NCBI GenBank assembly: GCA_037975125.1
Contig: CM075853.1
Location: 71,464,109 to 71,528,108, forward strand
Direction: 5' to 3'
DNA: 64,000 nucleotides
Source of the DNA: Latrodectus hesperus
Taxonomy: Eukaryota; Arthropoda; Arachnida; Araneae; Theridiidae
The notes under the pieces are model-generated. The model had not been told where the DNA came from, made no database searches, and worked only from the letters and a program-made list of their open reading frames with translations. Every line of letters begins with the position of its first letter. Position 1 is the first letter of the stretch. The position numbers were made by a program, and so were the translations under genes. Shown here piece by piece: positions 1 to 20,905 of the stretch.

Positions 1-102
1 AAGAAATGATCAGAGAAAATACATTACTCAAAAATAAAGGAGTAAACAAAAAACGAAAGAATTGCCAGATGCTTACTATGGTACGTTGTTCCTACGAACA
101 TA

Positions 103-250
103 TAGGCCGAAGCAGCTGAATGGTTAATCCTCTGCTCTTCTATTCAATAGTTTTGAGCTCAAATCCCACCACAGATTTAAGCGCTTGTAGTGATTCAGAA
201 TTCTCTTTAAACTGTATGTCCTAGTAAAATTAGACTCTGTGTACATAAAA
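103..250 (+). mobile_element. Degenerate tRNA-derived SINE-like element
   Basis: An A-box-like stretch (gctgaatggttaatcc, 115-130) is followed about 25 bases later by a B-box-like stretch (gagctcaaatccc, 154-166). This is the internal Pol III promoter layout of a tRNA-headed SINE. The sequence does not fold as a functional tRNA, and the body after the B box is short and decayed. The boundaries are estimates. Confidence 0.45.

Positions 251-1317
<1,067 letters not shown>

Positions 1318-1399
<82 letters not shown>
1318..1399. repeat. (TA)n microsatellite
   Basis: About 82 bases of pure alternating TA, bounded by ttctt-gga on the left and gttttaac on the right. Confidence 0.98.
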
Positions 1400-1402
<3 letters not shown>

Positions 1403-1544
1403 TTAACATTATACCGAATTACATTAAATATAACATCAAAAACTAATTTAAGAAAAAATAAATGCTAATATCTAAAACTTTTTCAAAAAATTTAAAAACT
1501 TGAATTTTTTATTCTTTTATTTCAAATATGTAGTATTTGATAGT

Positions 1545-1780
1545 TAGGGTCATCTTAGACGTCAATGCCATTCTATTATGCTCAACTAGAACAGACAGGC
1601 ATTCAGGGCTAAGTCAGACTTCTCTCCTTTGTACCTTAGACCTTCAGGTCAGTTGAAGCTGCTTATTTTTCTGAACATGAATCAGTCTTTTTCTAGTTTT
1701 TGGATATTTTCTCATTCATCATGAGGATTGTCTACCTCTGCTATATAGTCCCGAGATTAGCAACAACAATAACATAATTT
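1545..1780 (+). mobile_element. Possible decayed SINE body/tail
   Basis: This stretch is less AT-rich than its surroundings. Near its end it carries cccgagattagcaacaacaa, which resembles the tail motifs of the SINE at 28931-29370 (gtcagaagttacaacagcac) and of the tail at 55700-55865 (gtcatcagtaacaacaacaa). No clear A or B box is visible, so the assignment is weak. Confidence 0.25.
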
Positions 1781-3102
1781 GATCGTATTTATATGTAAAC
1801 AAAAATAAAAACTCTCTTTCAATGTTACATATTAATGCTTTTCAGCCACAAAAGTTAATAGAAATTTTGATTCAACTTTTCAATACTTTTTATAAAATAA
1901 AAGTTTCTTGTGGTTTAAACAAGTTAGTTTTCCAACCCCCAGTGCCATAAATCGAGAAATAAAACTGAACATTAATGCTGAGATCACAATTGCAAATCAT
2001 CAATTGTTGTTTTGTGCTAGCAAGAAGAGAGGGTTTTTTATGCCTGATTTTACAAAAACTTACTTTATTTTTCGTTACCTATAAAAGAAAATGTTCATAT
2101 TTAAGCTATTGACCTGCTACAAGTTCTTAAAACTTTCATATATAATATTCCGCTACAATCACAGTTCGATATTCACATTCATTTGTCTTAAATTTAATGC
2201 GTTATATAATTAATTGCTTTTATCATGAAATGACCATTTTTGTATTATAAATTAAAAATTTTAAAATTTTGAATTATTTTCTTTAAAATTATGTGCTACC
2301 CCTTTGATACATAATAAATTATTGATAATCCACACTAATATACACACACGTCTATTTATAGTGATGTTCTAATATTTATTATATAGAATATTTGAAGCGC
2401 GGAATCACTTTTTAAATTTACCATAAAATTGAAATAGTATTCTATTTCCAAATTTAATCAATCAGGTAAATTTTAAATGAATATTAAAATAATATCCTAA
2501 CTATTAAAGCTCATTTTGTTTATTCAAACTATAGTTTCAAATTTTTTTCCGATTACAAGAGAATGCTTTAAGATATAAAAAACAATCTTGGTCTTTTTCT
2601 TAGTAACTTAAATTATTTTTAGCAAAGCAGCAAAAGATTCTAAACATCGACATAAATTAATGTAATTATTGATGAATCGTATCATTGTTTATAAAATAGG
2701 AAACTTCTAATTACGTTTTAAAGTTCTTTTAATCTAACAAATATATATATATATAAGATTTATTATAATAAATTATGTTATATAAGATGAATTTCACAAT
2801 TAATGAGAGAAACTTGTTTTCTAAGATATTAAATAGAATAGGTTTGTTGATGTAATCTTTAATAAATTATATTTTCTAGACATTTATTACAAACAAAATA
2901 AATTTCTTATGTTTTATTTATACAAAATTTTTCATATTTCATGCCATTTTCTAAGTTAAATACAAATACATTAGAAGTTTTTCAAAAACATTTATTATTT
3001 AACTATTTTTGAATTATTGTTAATAAAGATATCTTTTTTAAACTTATATATTTTCAATTTGTAAATTTTCAACCACTTACAGTAAAAAACTGTGAACTAT
3101 AC
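1781..3102. other. AT-rich non-coding DNA with one short (AT)n
   Basis: No gene-like signal. The only notable item is a short alternating AT run at about 2742-2756. Confidence 0.6.
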
Positions 3103-3320
3103 ATTTATAGTTTTTTACCTGAACATTTAGTACATGGTTTTTACCCTTACATACATGTAGGTATATTATATTATATATATATATATTTAAACCATTATAG
3201 TTTTATAAGTTTTATAGTAAGTCATTATATATTTATAGTTTTTTACCTGAACATTTAGTACATGGTTTTTACCTTTACATACATGTAAGTATATTATATT
3301 ACATATATATTTAAACCATT
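3103..3320 (+). repeat. Tandem duplication, 128-bp period
   Basis: Two copies, 3103-3196 and 3231-3320, both begin with atttatagttttttacctg and end with tttaaaccatt. They differ by only a few substitutions and by the length of an internal TA run. A 34-base spacer separates them, so the period is 128 bases. No coding potential. Confidence 0.9.
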
Positions 3321-4436
3321 CCAAAAAGAATATAATGAAATCAAAATTTGATCAAGTATTACTACGTATTTTCTTTAATGGATTTCAGATATTTAAATTA
3401 TAACTAATTTGTTAATTTGTTTCCCCTCATAATTTCGTTTTATGGAGTAAAGAACTAAAATGATATAACACATGAGTTTTTTAAGTGAGATCACAGTGTT
3501 TAGAACGAATTCTGTAATAATTTTTACAGATATCGAATATTTTTCTCCCATTTATAGTTTCTTTTCAAATGTTCGCATTCATTAAAAAAATTGCCTCAAA
3601 ACAAAAATATTTCAATAATTTAAATTAGGAAATTCTATAAAATAATCATGATCTTTTTTTAACAAAAATATCTAAAAAAACAATTTTGTTTTTCAATCAC
3701 TAACTTACATTTAAAGACAATTAGCAAAAGTATTAATTTTCTAACACAATATACCAATTATATCAATGGAGTCTCAATCATTTTATAAATAAAATCCAAC
3801 CATATTAGAATTAGTTATTATTAAGTTTGTGAACAGAAGTTATATATTAGTTTATTTATTATTTTTAAATATTTTAACCTTTTTTAAAAAGAAATCCCTT
3901 TGCATGATGTTTCCCATTTGATCACCCAACTCCACATTGTATTTTTAAGTCTATTTTCAAAATTTAATATTTTCCTTCGCTTTCGCCTTCACAAAAACAT
4001 TTTACTTGGAAATAGTGCAGAAAACTTCAGTAAATTTCAAAGTACTTTGAAAAATATATAGTAATGCACGAAATATTTTGACTAGTAAGCAAGAAAGTTT
4101 TTGTTTTATAGTTTTCGAGTGCAAAATGAAATTTCTGACGTTGTGGAAAAAGTAAGATTTAAGAATGCAATATATACAAAGTGAAGCATGATGGATAAAA
4201 CTATTCCATTTTTTTACCATGCTAATAGTTTTGCAAGATATTTTTTAAATATGGGAATAAATTTTAGGATTATATGAATTCTCTATAAACTTCTTTGACA
4301 AATGCAAAATTGCTATTAGAGCAAGAAAAAATTGTCATAATATCAAATTTATATGCAGTGTTTTATGTCTTTTATATTTTTCATAGCATGGAAAAAAGTA
4401 TCTAACATTGTATAAAAATATATAAAACCTTTACGA
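3321..4436. other. AT-rich non-coding DNA, nothing recognised
   Basis: Short random open frames only (for example 4002-4220, minus). No homology or splice pattern supports them. Confidence 0.6.
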
Positions 4437-4437
4437 A

Positions 4438-4480
<43 letters not shown>
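4437..4480 (+). repeat. (TC)n microsatellite
   Basis: About 40 bases of CT dinucleotide repeat with one interruption near the 5' end. On the opposite strand it would encode an Arg-Glu polymer, a repeat artefact. Confidence 0.95.
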
Positions 4481-9375
<4,895 letters not shown>

Positions 9376-12300
9376 TTGCTTAGAGGTATATTGGTATTTT
9401 TCTCAATTCACTATAATTTGCTCAAATATTTGCATTTCTACAACTATTAAATATTTAATGGTTTGTGTTCAATCTTCAGTAATTATAATTTAAATGTATT
9501 CCCAATAATGTATAAATTCTCCGTTTGAGTTTTTCTTCTTTTACAGTTTGTTTAAAGAAATTATCAACAGCATAATGGGTTTAAACTTTGTAATCTAGTA
9601 TTGTTAATTAAAACCATTCATAATTATTTTAAAATGTTAAATTCAATAGCATGAAAAAGAGTATTTTGTTAAATGTAATATAAATTAAAATTCCAAACTC
9701 TAAAAAGTTCGTGTGGATTGGAAAGTAAAATTAATTTGCTTTATCATTTTAAACTGTACTAAGCAAATTTCCTAAATTACTTACAACAATAAAGAAAATC
9801 TTAGAATAAAGAATATTTTTTAATGATAACGTATAAAAAATTATCTTCATAAAACTAAATACTTCATAAACTAACTTCATTAGTTGTTTAACATAAATGT
9901 TAAAACTATATCAAATTAAAAATTCAATGAACTTCATAAAATTCCTTATTTAATAACATTATAAATCAAAAATAACAAATAAATTTATGTCTAATGCTTA
10001 AATACTTTAATTATAAAAATATAATGTTGTGAAGAAATTTTAATTTGTTTGCGAAGAATTAAAGTACAATATTGTAAAAAAATTTAACTAGTATTAATAA
10101 TAGCAAATAATTTCGATTATTTATTGTACATATTCAGTATAATAGAGAAAACTAGAAATAAATTTGCGGTTATTATTAATATATTATTATAATTAAAAGA
10201 ATAAACATATCAGTCTTATAGAAAACTATACTGACAGTGATGATTTTTTTTCATCTCAAAAATAATCTTGTTACCCTTTCTACAAAAATGTTTGTAAGAT
10301 ACAGTATGCATATTATATCTTTTTGAAAAGGGTAAATAAGGATTTTCTTGTCCTTCGTCATTCTTGAGCTATGCTGCTCAAGTAGTTCTCGATGATTTCC
10401 TGTTGAACACCGCATTTGATGTTATATTGGATTTTCGATAAATTAGGTCTTCAGAATACTCTGCTTCTAATCTTGACAGAATAAATCACCTCGTTCTACT
10501 ATCTAAGCTTTGATGTTTACTCATTTTTATTAATTAAATTCAACGTAATGCTGCAAAAAATATGTGTCATATATTTAAGTACTTTGTTTTACCTGCTTGC
10601 ATTTTACCTTTTCACAAAAACATGTTTGAACCCTGTTACAAAAAGCAAATTTCACTTAACTCAAGATAACGAAACTCTTTCCTCTGTTGGTTCAATCATT
10701 ATTTATTAAATAATAATTTGCATTTATATATTTGATTCCAAAATTTGCATTACAATTTTCAATTAGTAGTTCTTCAACTGTAAAACACAGTTATTTCCGA
10801 GGAATTCAGAAAAGTAAAAAAATCCTCTTAAATTTCAGCACTAATTTATTGCATGTAGAAACATTATCCTGTCGTTTATATTATAAGATTTTTTAGTCAC
10901 TTGAATTTTTGTCTAATTTTAATTTTTGTTTAACTATATTTTATCTGTAGATAAGCTTTTGCTCACATTGCTCACATATTCATTAATACAAAAAAAAGTT
11001 TCTTTAAAGTTCATTTAATTCTGCACTATTTATAAATACTCAAGAATAATAATTAATCACTATGGATTACATTGAATCTTTATAAACTTATTCTTTTTTA
11101 CTATATTTATTACAAAACTTATAATTTATTATCATTTAATTAAAAAAAATTCAAAATCTTGAATTTTATTATATTTTTAGATTTTTGCCGACTCTAATAC
11201 GTTATAATCATTGACTCTAAAAACCATAGGGAACTATTCAATATAATCTAGACAAATTGAAATTTTTATTGCCAAAGTCACTTTGTTATAGGAATAAGAA
11301 AAATTTTAGTAATCAAAATTACATTCGGCTATTTTTAGTTTAACTTTATTTCCATCAAGTCTTTAGTACTAAACAGTATTTGGAGCTTTGCATATCAATT
11401 AGGGAATATAGATTTAAATATTAAAAAAGCTGATTCATTTTATAATTCATTTTATTCAATGTTATTAATACATATTCTACGGATAATTTCCTGTGATTAA
11501 ATTCGGTATTGTTGTTAGTATAATTTATTGTTTAACATAAATACAGTAACAATATGTGAAATGTTATTGTAGTTCGAATATGTTTAAATAAGACTGTTGG
11601 ATTTTGGAAAAACCATGAAAGATACTGAATTTGAAAAGTTTCAGTAATGTATTTCAAAATATGACTTTATTTGACAGTTTAATACATTTAAAATGCAAGA
11701 AAAATATTTGAAAGTATGTGAAATTACAAAAAAATCTTAATGCGGTTGATGAGATCACAATAGTTTTGTTACATTTTAATCAACGATTAAATTTTGTAAT
11801 TATTAGGCTTGATAATATTTCTCCTTCATTAACAGTATATGAGATACTAGGAATTTTATGCCAAACAAGTTACCTTTACTGTATTATTTTGATACTGATT
11901 CTCTTTAAACTTCACAATAATTAGCTTATTTAAAATGTGCTTAAATTTATAATTATTTAAAGTACCATTTTGTGTAACACATTTCTGTTTCAAAACCGCA
12001 TTTGCAAAAGCTTACTCATTCAAGCATTCTCTTAATATTCACGTAGCCCATAATAAAGGAACTTTACGAGAAATAATACCTACGATCACGGAAAATTAAG
12101 TTATGCTAAGCTTGAATGCAAATACGATTAGACTTTAAAAATTATGTTGAAAACCTCTTTAAAAATGTTTCTTGGTTATCTCAGATTTGTCCGAATTTGT
12201 GAAAGAAAAATTTAAACTATTAGTATTTATCAAATTTTATTTACTTTAAATTTAAGTGTAAAGAATAACTGTTTTAATTTTTTGTTGCTGGTTTTCACTG

Positions 12301-15300
12301 CTACTTAGTAATATTATACAAATGCAAAGTGTCCCTTTTAAGGAGTCATGCATTCTGCCCCAACTAAACTGAGGGACATTTTTAAGAGCTATGACTAAGG
12401 GAATTTACCATTTTATTATTTCTTTACAAAATTTACATCACTCTACTATCCAGATAATATTTTCTTTTCTTCAGTTTTTAAAATAATATTTTAAATTCGG
12501 ATATATCACAAAAATAGTAAACAAAATGTAATATAACTTGAGTAAAAATAATGTAATTAATTTGAATGTAATTACCTGTTACTCAAAAATATTATTTAAG
12601 TTATTTAAAATTAGATTTAAGATGACTAGAAATATTTAAATTAATATATTAAGGTAAAAAAGTTAATATATAAGGAAAATAAATTTTTATATTAACCTGA
12701 GTCAAATATAATTTTTATTAATTCATATTTTTTATCGTTATTTGATGTTTAGTAAAACCTTTATATGTATGAACTTTATTTGAATAATAGAGACATTTTT
12801 GAATAAAATATTTATTTTGATTATTTGAAATATTGTGGTGTAGAAATGTAAATATGCCCAGTAAAAATATTCTTTTTTGAATTTGAATTAAGTTAAATCT
12901 ATAAATTCTCAAAATATGACAATTCTAAGAAGTTCAAAAAATGAAACATAATCTAATTTCATAAAACGGACTAAGCAAAATTTTCATGAATTATGCAGCA
13001 AACCTGAGTAAATTTTATATTCAAACTGCGCAATATTTATTTGCGATTACCTAATGATGTAAAAGAAACTGCTTCTTCCATATAAATGGAATATTTTAGA
13101 GAATTCCTGGTACAATAATGAGAAATTTTGCATACCATTTACAAATAATCAGCTAAAAGGTAGATGCCTCTATTATAAAAATAATTTACGGAAAATCCAA
13201 CTTTCTACAGTACTGGTATTTGAAATACGATAATTTGAGATCTTAAAAGCATTCAACGCATGCAATATTTTGCTTCATTAAATAAATATAACGAAAGCTT
13301 TTCTTCGGAAAAACATCTTCCTCTGTTTTTACGTTTTTTATAAGATTTTCTGAATCCATCGTTATGCAATTGTTTACAATTAATGGAAATGTCTAAGTGC
13401 TTTGTAGAAGGTTTATTAGTAATTTGAAATATTTAAATTAAAGCATCGGAAATTTAAAAGTGCATAACTCACCTTCTGTTTTAACAGGAAAGAAGAGATT
13501 GAAAATGCGTTGCGCACTTTTGTAAATTTAATTAATTATAAGAACATTTGTTTATTTTTTTCTGATGCAGCTACATAAAATATATTGATGTAATATGTAT
13601 GGTTTTTGTAGCTATATTAAGAATTACCTGTAAGAAAAGTATAATTTTTTTCATAAGAAACGCTTTAGTTTCCTTTTGTCAAATTCTTGAATAATTCAAT
13701 GTTTATTTTGTAAATTATTACTGAAATTAATATATTATATAATATTTCCCAAGAGAAATAGTGAAGTTAGCTATTTACTAAAGTATATACTTTTTAATAT
13801 GCGGAAGTCAAATATATTACCTTACGCCATTAATTACTAATTATTTGCTTTAATAAATGTTAACAATTTCACGTGACTAAGATAACTGCAAAAGCTGATT
13901 CCAATATTTTAAATTACCATATTTGATTCTAACATCGGTTTTTAACTAGCATACATGTTTCAAGAAGGTTTTAAAAAAATTTGTCTTCCCTTGAAAGAAT
14001 CTGAATCCGGTAATAATTAGTGAAAAATAATTTAAATTATTACCCAATAACCATTCATGGCAGATGGTACTTTCACCGATTTCTTTTAGCAAAAATTTAC
14101 ATAAATTATTTCTGTGAAGAATTTGTATTTTTATCACATTATATCTGTTCATATTTTAAATTATTTTATACAAGTGAACAAATTATAATTTTGAAATTAT
14201 ATCACATAGTCATATCCACGTAGAAGGTAGAGCAAATAATTATTCAAATATAATTTTTTCTCTTTAATTGAAATATTATTTTCTTATTTTATTTATCTTT
14301 ATTTTATTTTAAAGATGCTTGCATTTCAATTTATTCTTTGTTGTTTTCATGCTAAAAGCAAATTATTAATTAAATGGCATCATATTCTACTAAAGTCAAG
14401 TATTTTAGAATAGATATGTATCATGGAAAAAATGATGAAAATTAATTTTTTTTATTAAAATTCTGTCTGAATATTTTTTTATTCACTCATGGGTGGTTAT
14501 GTTAATATTAAACCAAATTTACCAGTAAACATATACGAATACATTTTCAGAAATAATGGTTATTGCATTGACTATTTCCTGATTTTAAAAATTCCTGAGG
14601 GAATAAAATGAATTCATAAGGTTGGATTTTTACAGAATTTTATTCCTTCTGTAGATAATAGATTCACTGTTTTTTTGCAGAAATATTAACTTTTCTTCAT
14701 TTTGTGGTCATTATACCCCGACTCTTCATTTTCTTCATTACGATCTGATTCATAATTGTTTTCAATTTAAGATTTATAAATTATAAACTATGTAACATAT
14801 TTTTCTAACGTTCACTAAAAATTCCTTTTCTAGTGAATTTGTAAAATTAATAATTAATGCTTAAAAATGCATGCTGAATAATTAATACAAAACGTGAGCT
14901 ATTGATTTTTAATATGATAGAAAGGTTAAGGAAAAAATTTGAGTTGTCATTTTTATACATTTATTACTTTAAATTTTTGTTATCTGTTATAAGTCCAAGC
15001 TTGAAAAATAGCTAAAATGTAAGAATGTGATACAAGAAAATAAAAAATAACCTAAATATTATATTAAATTCAAAATGCCAGTTAAATATGGTACTTTCTA
15101 GAAAACGCTTTTTTCATAGTTTTAGTTTTTATTCATAGTTTTAGATTTTTAGCAAATTTTAGTTTTTTTTTTCCTGATATTATAAATATAAGAGTTATCT
15201 ATTTTTACTTAAAATGTTGATTTACTTATGATGTAAAATAATAAGGAAAACAATGTCTTCTTTTCTGTAAATGTATCAAGAATTTGAAGGAAATGTAAGA

Positions 15301-17357
15301 ATTATTAATTAGTTCAATGCAGTTTTTATCAGTGCGAGATTCATTTACTTTTAACATGTTTTCTTAAATGAACTGCAAATTAAATTTTAGCAGCTTTATT
15401 TGGTCGCAATATTTACTTCAAATATTTTGTATACAAATTTTGTTTCTATATTTTAGCAATGTTAAGCGGATTGAAACTTCATTTTACGTAAGAAAACAAT
15501 TACGATGTAAAATTACAAACTCGGTTTAAAAATAATCCGAAGGGGAAAAGAATGACGACAAATGTATATAATATCTATAGTAAGGATCATACAGAGTTTT
15601 TTTTTTCATTCCATTCAAAAATAAAATTTAAAAAAATATTTATAAATGTTTAATTATTGGGAAGGAAATATTCATCAAGCACATTTTAATAATAAACCCT
15701 TTTTATGATATTTATACCGATTTTACTCAAGTTTAACGTTTCATTGGACTTGAGTCCTAGCTAAGAATTGAATTGAAATTGAGGCTTTATTTATTGAATA
15801 TCATGATAAATTGTTAATTTGCTAGTTACAGGTACACAAAAATAATTTTCACAAACAATAGCTATAAATATTTATTTTGAACAAAAATATTAAAAATTTT
15901 GCATAAAATATTTTAAGAATTCGGTAAATAAATTATTGTTAGGTAGATATGTATTTTGCGAATACTTAATGGGAAAAATAATATGAATGTTTCTAGAGAA
16001 AATACGGTAAAGAATAAAAAAGAAAGGGTTCCAAAATTTTTTTTGGGGATTTAGAACATTTTTTCTAAAGCAAAGAAGCGAGAGCAAATATTTCCTCTCC
16101 AACAGCTAACAGACCTATCTATTGATACAGGAAAAAAGGGATCAAGAAGAATCAAAATGCTGCATTTTGTTGGAACCACTGAAACTATAGAAATATTTTT
16201 TGTAATAAATCCCTTATATGTTTACATAAGCCAATTATGCTTAGATTCATGTAAAAGCTTCAAAACTATTTTTTTTTTGGTTTGTAAGTATTATTTACGA
16301 TCAAAAACTATAATTAAGATTTCAGAAATATACAATTTTTGTATTTTTTTAGTAATTTTACAATTAAATCTTTTTATTCATATAAATTGTCTTTTTTAAA
16401 TATACAAATATTTAACAACAAATATTTGAAAATGAAGCTTAACCTATTAATTTATATTCAGTGTTAAAATTTAAAACTTTTTTCCAATATTTAATAAAAT
16501 CCTTCTTTTTTCCTAGTGATTGATTGATAATAAGAATTCGCCTTTCCAATTAAAATTATTCGTTTCAGATGTAATTTATAGCTGATCAGCATTATAGAAA
16601 TGTTATTTTTAAAATTTAATTGAAAGAAAATTTTGAAATGTAAAGTCATTTTTCTTATCTACATTACTAATTATTATACATTTATATAATATAAAATTCA
16701 AAAGAATTGTTCCATTCAATTTCTTGCAGTGAACTGAAATGAACGAATTATTATCAAATTACTGATAAAGTGGAAATTAGAGGTTAAATTTTTTCATGTT
16801 TAAAAATGCACATTTAATCAATGAATACGTGTTGAATTTTCAGTAAAATGTTAAAATAATAAAAATAAGGAAAAAGCATAATTGTAACTGAGCTATTTAT
16901 GCGAATTTATTCTAGAGTAAAAAAATTATATATTCCACAGGAAATATAACATTTACTTTTAAATGCAAAATAATTCGAGTTGCATAATGAATGGTCTTGC
17001 AAATAATAACTGCTTTCATGTTATTTTTCAATGTCCACGATTATACGCATACTTAAATAGTTAACAATTGACATTAGAGCACATCACAAATCATCAATGA
17101 GGAATATCTTAATTCTTTAATTCATGGAAAAAAGCTGTCATTGTATAACTAAATAAGATTTGATTTACTACCCCAGAAAATTGCTGTGTTATAAATTCGT
17201 TATTTTAGAATTCTTTTACATGGACATCATGAATCCTGCGTCTCTAAACGTGAATAAAATACCTGAACAATTTTTTTAATTGATTTTATCAATTAAATAA
17301 GTCAATATCATGTTGGATGCTTAGTAATTATTGCTCTTGTCTTCAGTTTAAAAATTT
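9376..17357. other. Long AT-rich stretch, no supported gene
   Basis: About 8 kb without a convincing feature. The segment at about 10320-10520 is somewhat less AT-rich but has no open frame or recognisable motif. Small direct repeats occur (ttcatagttttag twice near 15113-15143). The open frames at 13946-14223 and 15890-16399 are AT-rich chance frames. Confidence 0.55.
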
Positions 17358-17445
17358 TCGTAGGTCCAGGTCTAATTAGCTATTATGTGCGTTGAGTGAC
17401 AAATGAACAATCAAGAATTCGTAGATTTAATTCCTGCCTTGACTT
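17358..17445 (+). repeat. Dispersed repeat family, copy 1
   Basis: The core gtccaggtctaattagctat (from 17364) is related to 33961 onward (+) and to the minus strand at 37834-37801. A B-box-like gatttaattcctg follows at 17424-17436, so this may be the head of a tRNA-derived SINE. The three-way similarity is visible directly; the family identity is inferred. Confidence 0.5.
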
Positions 17446-18034
17446 TTAACATTCGTAGGTATTCAAAATAACTTTAAACTTCGTGTCAAATTCTAAGCTC
17501 GAGTTTACAAAATATTTTTCTTAACGATTAGTGAGCGATCTTCATCAAAATGCTAAAACAAGTTTTCATTCAAGTATGCTTCGGTTGAATATAATTTTGT
17601 CATCAATAAATTATACTCTTGTAACAAATGATGGTCTCATATATAGTGCTTGATTTCAATATATAACTATCTTGTGAAATTGAAGATATATTTAACAAAA
17701 AGACAAAAGTTATAGGTAATTCAAGAGTATATTCGCAAATATTTATAGCGTTTAAAAAATCCTATTTATTTAAATTATATGTGCTATTTTTTTACCTTTG
17801 TTTCAATTTTTGATATTTACTTTGATTTATAAGCTTTATAAGATTCGGCTCTAGATTTTCTTTTATATTGTTCAAGTCTGTGTAAAATGTAAATCATAAT
17901 ATTTCATTTAATACTTTTTCTGTTAAATATTTTTTGAAAAAGCATCAATAAGCTAACCACTATCACAAATACTAAATGTGCTTAAATTATTTACATATGC
18001 CTACATACTAAATATGTTTAAAGTATTTATATAC

Positions 18035-18035
<1 letters not shown>
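17446..18035. other. AT-rich non-coding DNA, nothing recognised
   Basis: No supported feature. Confidence 0.6.
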
Positions 18036-18082
<47 letters not shown>

Positions 18083-18094
18083 TGATGATGATGA

Positions 18095-18163
<69 letters not shown>

Positions 18164-18184
18164 ATATGTATACATATATATATA
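18036..18184. repeat. Compound microsatellite (TG)n(GAT)6(AT)n
   Basis: A short AT run leads into (TG)n at 18044-18080, then six GAT units at 18081-18098, then alternating AT to 18160 and a mixed TA tail to about 18184. Both strands show translated artefacts (Cys-Val, poly-Met, His-Thr runs) that are not genes. Confidence 0.97.
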
Positions 18185-18503
18185 AAATCCATTATCACCA
18201 AATACTCCATGTTCCTATCAAAAACAATGATAAAATTGAAATCATGGCTTTAAGATATTTTTCTTTAAATATTTTGAATGTAATGAGGTAAAAAGAATTT
18301 TATGTTTATTTTAAAAATCAAGATGCAAATATTATCTTTTTTGATTAAGTAAATAAATAACGACAAGAATAAATGAAATTGGGGTGGACTTAAGTTATTT
18401 TTTTCATTAATACTCCTTTCATGAATCTGTTGATAGATTAGAACATTAAAATGATTTTTAAAATTAATTGAAACAAAAAACAAATACTTAAAGACATACC
18501 TTT
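18185..18503. other. AT-rich spacer between microsatellites
   Basis: No feature recognised. Confidence 0.6.
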
Positions 18504-19698
<1,195 letters not shown>

Positions 19699-20848
19699 TC
19701 AAGCCATAAGATTTATTTTAAGAGAAAATTTATTTTTAAAGTTTTTATGTCTTAAAATACCAAGGTCTTTTTAAAAAAATTAATTGGTGTTTTTAAGTAC
19801 TTTTTACTCATTGTCGTTCAAAAAAATATAAATTTTCTCAATGAAATTTTGTGATTTCTATTCAAATAATAAGCATCATTTTTAATAAAGTTATTTTTAA
19901 TGCATCCATTAGTGCATTTACAAATTCTTTCATCATTATAAATAAATATATCAATTTCGTGACCTAGGAATAGTGCTGCATAAGAAATTTTGCTTTTCTA
20001 TTCAAAATCAATTGCATATCAAGAATCAAGGAAAATAAACTTGGAAAAATTATTTGTGACATATTCCATTGTTTCTAATTTTTCAAAAGTCAGAAAATTG
20101 GTTTTTATATATGTGAATATTATACAATAACATTAAATTGACTAAGTTGATTTCACTTAAGTTAAAAGGATATCTTTATCAGTAGTATTGCTATTAATAA
20201 TGTTGTTTTACTTACTTGGCATTCATTGTTATAAATAAATGCATGAGAAAGTTTTTGTTTACTTCTATGAAACAGGTAAAAATAACTTAGAATAGCCTTT
20301 AAACTTCAATTTTCATTGGAATTTAAAGTAACATAGTTACAGAAACATTGCCATATAGTGATAAATCTCTTCACATTTGAAGTTAAAAATTTACAGTCAT
20401 GTGAAGAGAAAAAGTCCATAAACTATATCATAAACATGATTACATATCTACCTACAGGTTCTCATCACTAAAATGTTTTTTTTTTTCATTTCAGCCAATT
20501 TTCTTGTAGAATAAGGCATTGTTTTAATGTATCACATTTATTTACTATATGCAAAACCTTATATAGAATAATTAAAATTTCCTTGCTAGTTTAAAATAAT
20601 AACAAAAGTTTATATTATAAAACATATAAGAATAATTATTAAAAAGAAAATATAGGAGGTCATGGTCTCCCTAATACAACATCGAGCAAACCTTAAAAAT
20701 TCTTATTTCTTTTTTATCCTTTTAATTTTTAGATTAGTGAAAAATAAAATTTATTGAAAATTATTTTTCTGATATTTCATGGGTTTATTACCATGTTTAT
20801 TAAAAATGGTAAGATATTAATATTAATTTCATAATTAGTCAAAAATAT
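19699..20848. other. AT-rich non-coding DNA, nothing recognised
   Basis: Includes an A/T homopolymer near 20476. No supported gene. Confidence 0.6.
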
Positions 20849-20905
20849 ATAATTATAATCTTAGGAATAATATTTCCTAAATTAATATAATTATTATCTT
20901 AGGAA
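20849..20905 (+). repeat. Short direct repeat, 38-bp period
   Basis: ataattataatcttaggaa (20849-20867) recurs with one change at 20887-20905. A ttaggaa/ttcctaa inverted pair lies between them (20861-20880). Confidence 0.8.

Noticed and set aside
12335..12405. Possible inverted repeat around gtccctttt / gggacattt
   Set aside because: Only short blocks match and spacing is inconsistent; not a convincing stem.
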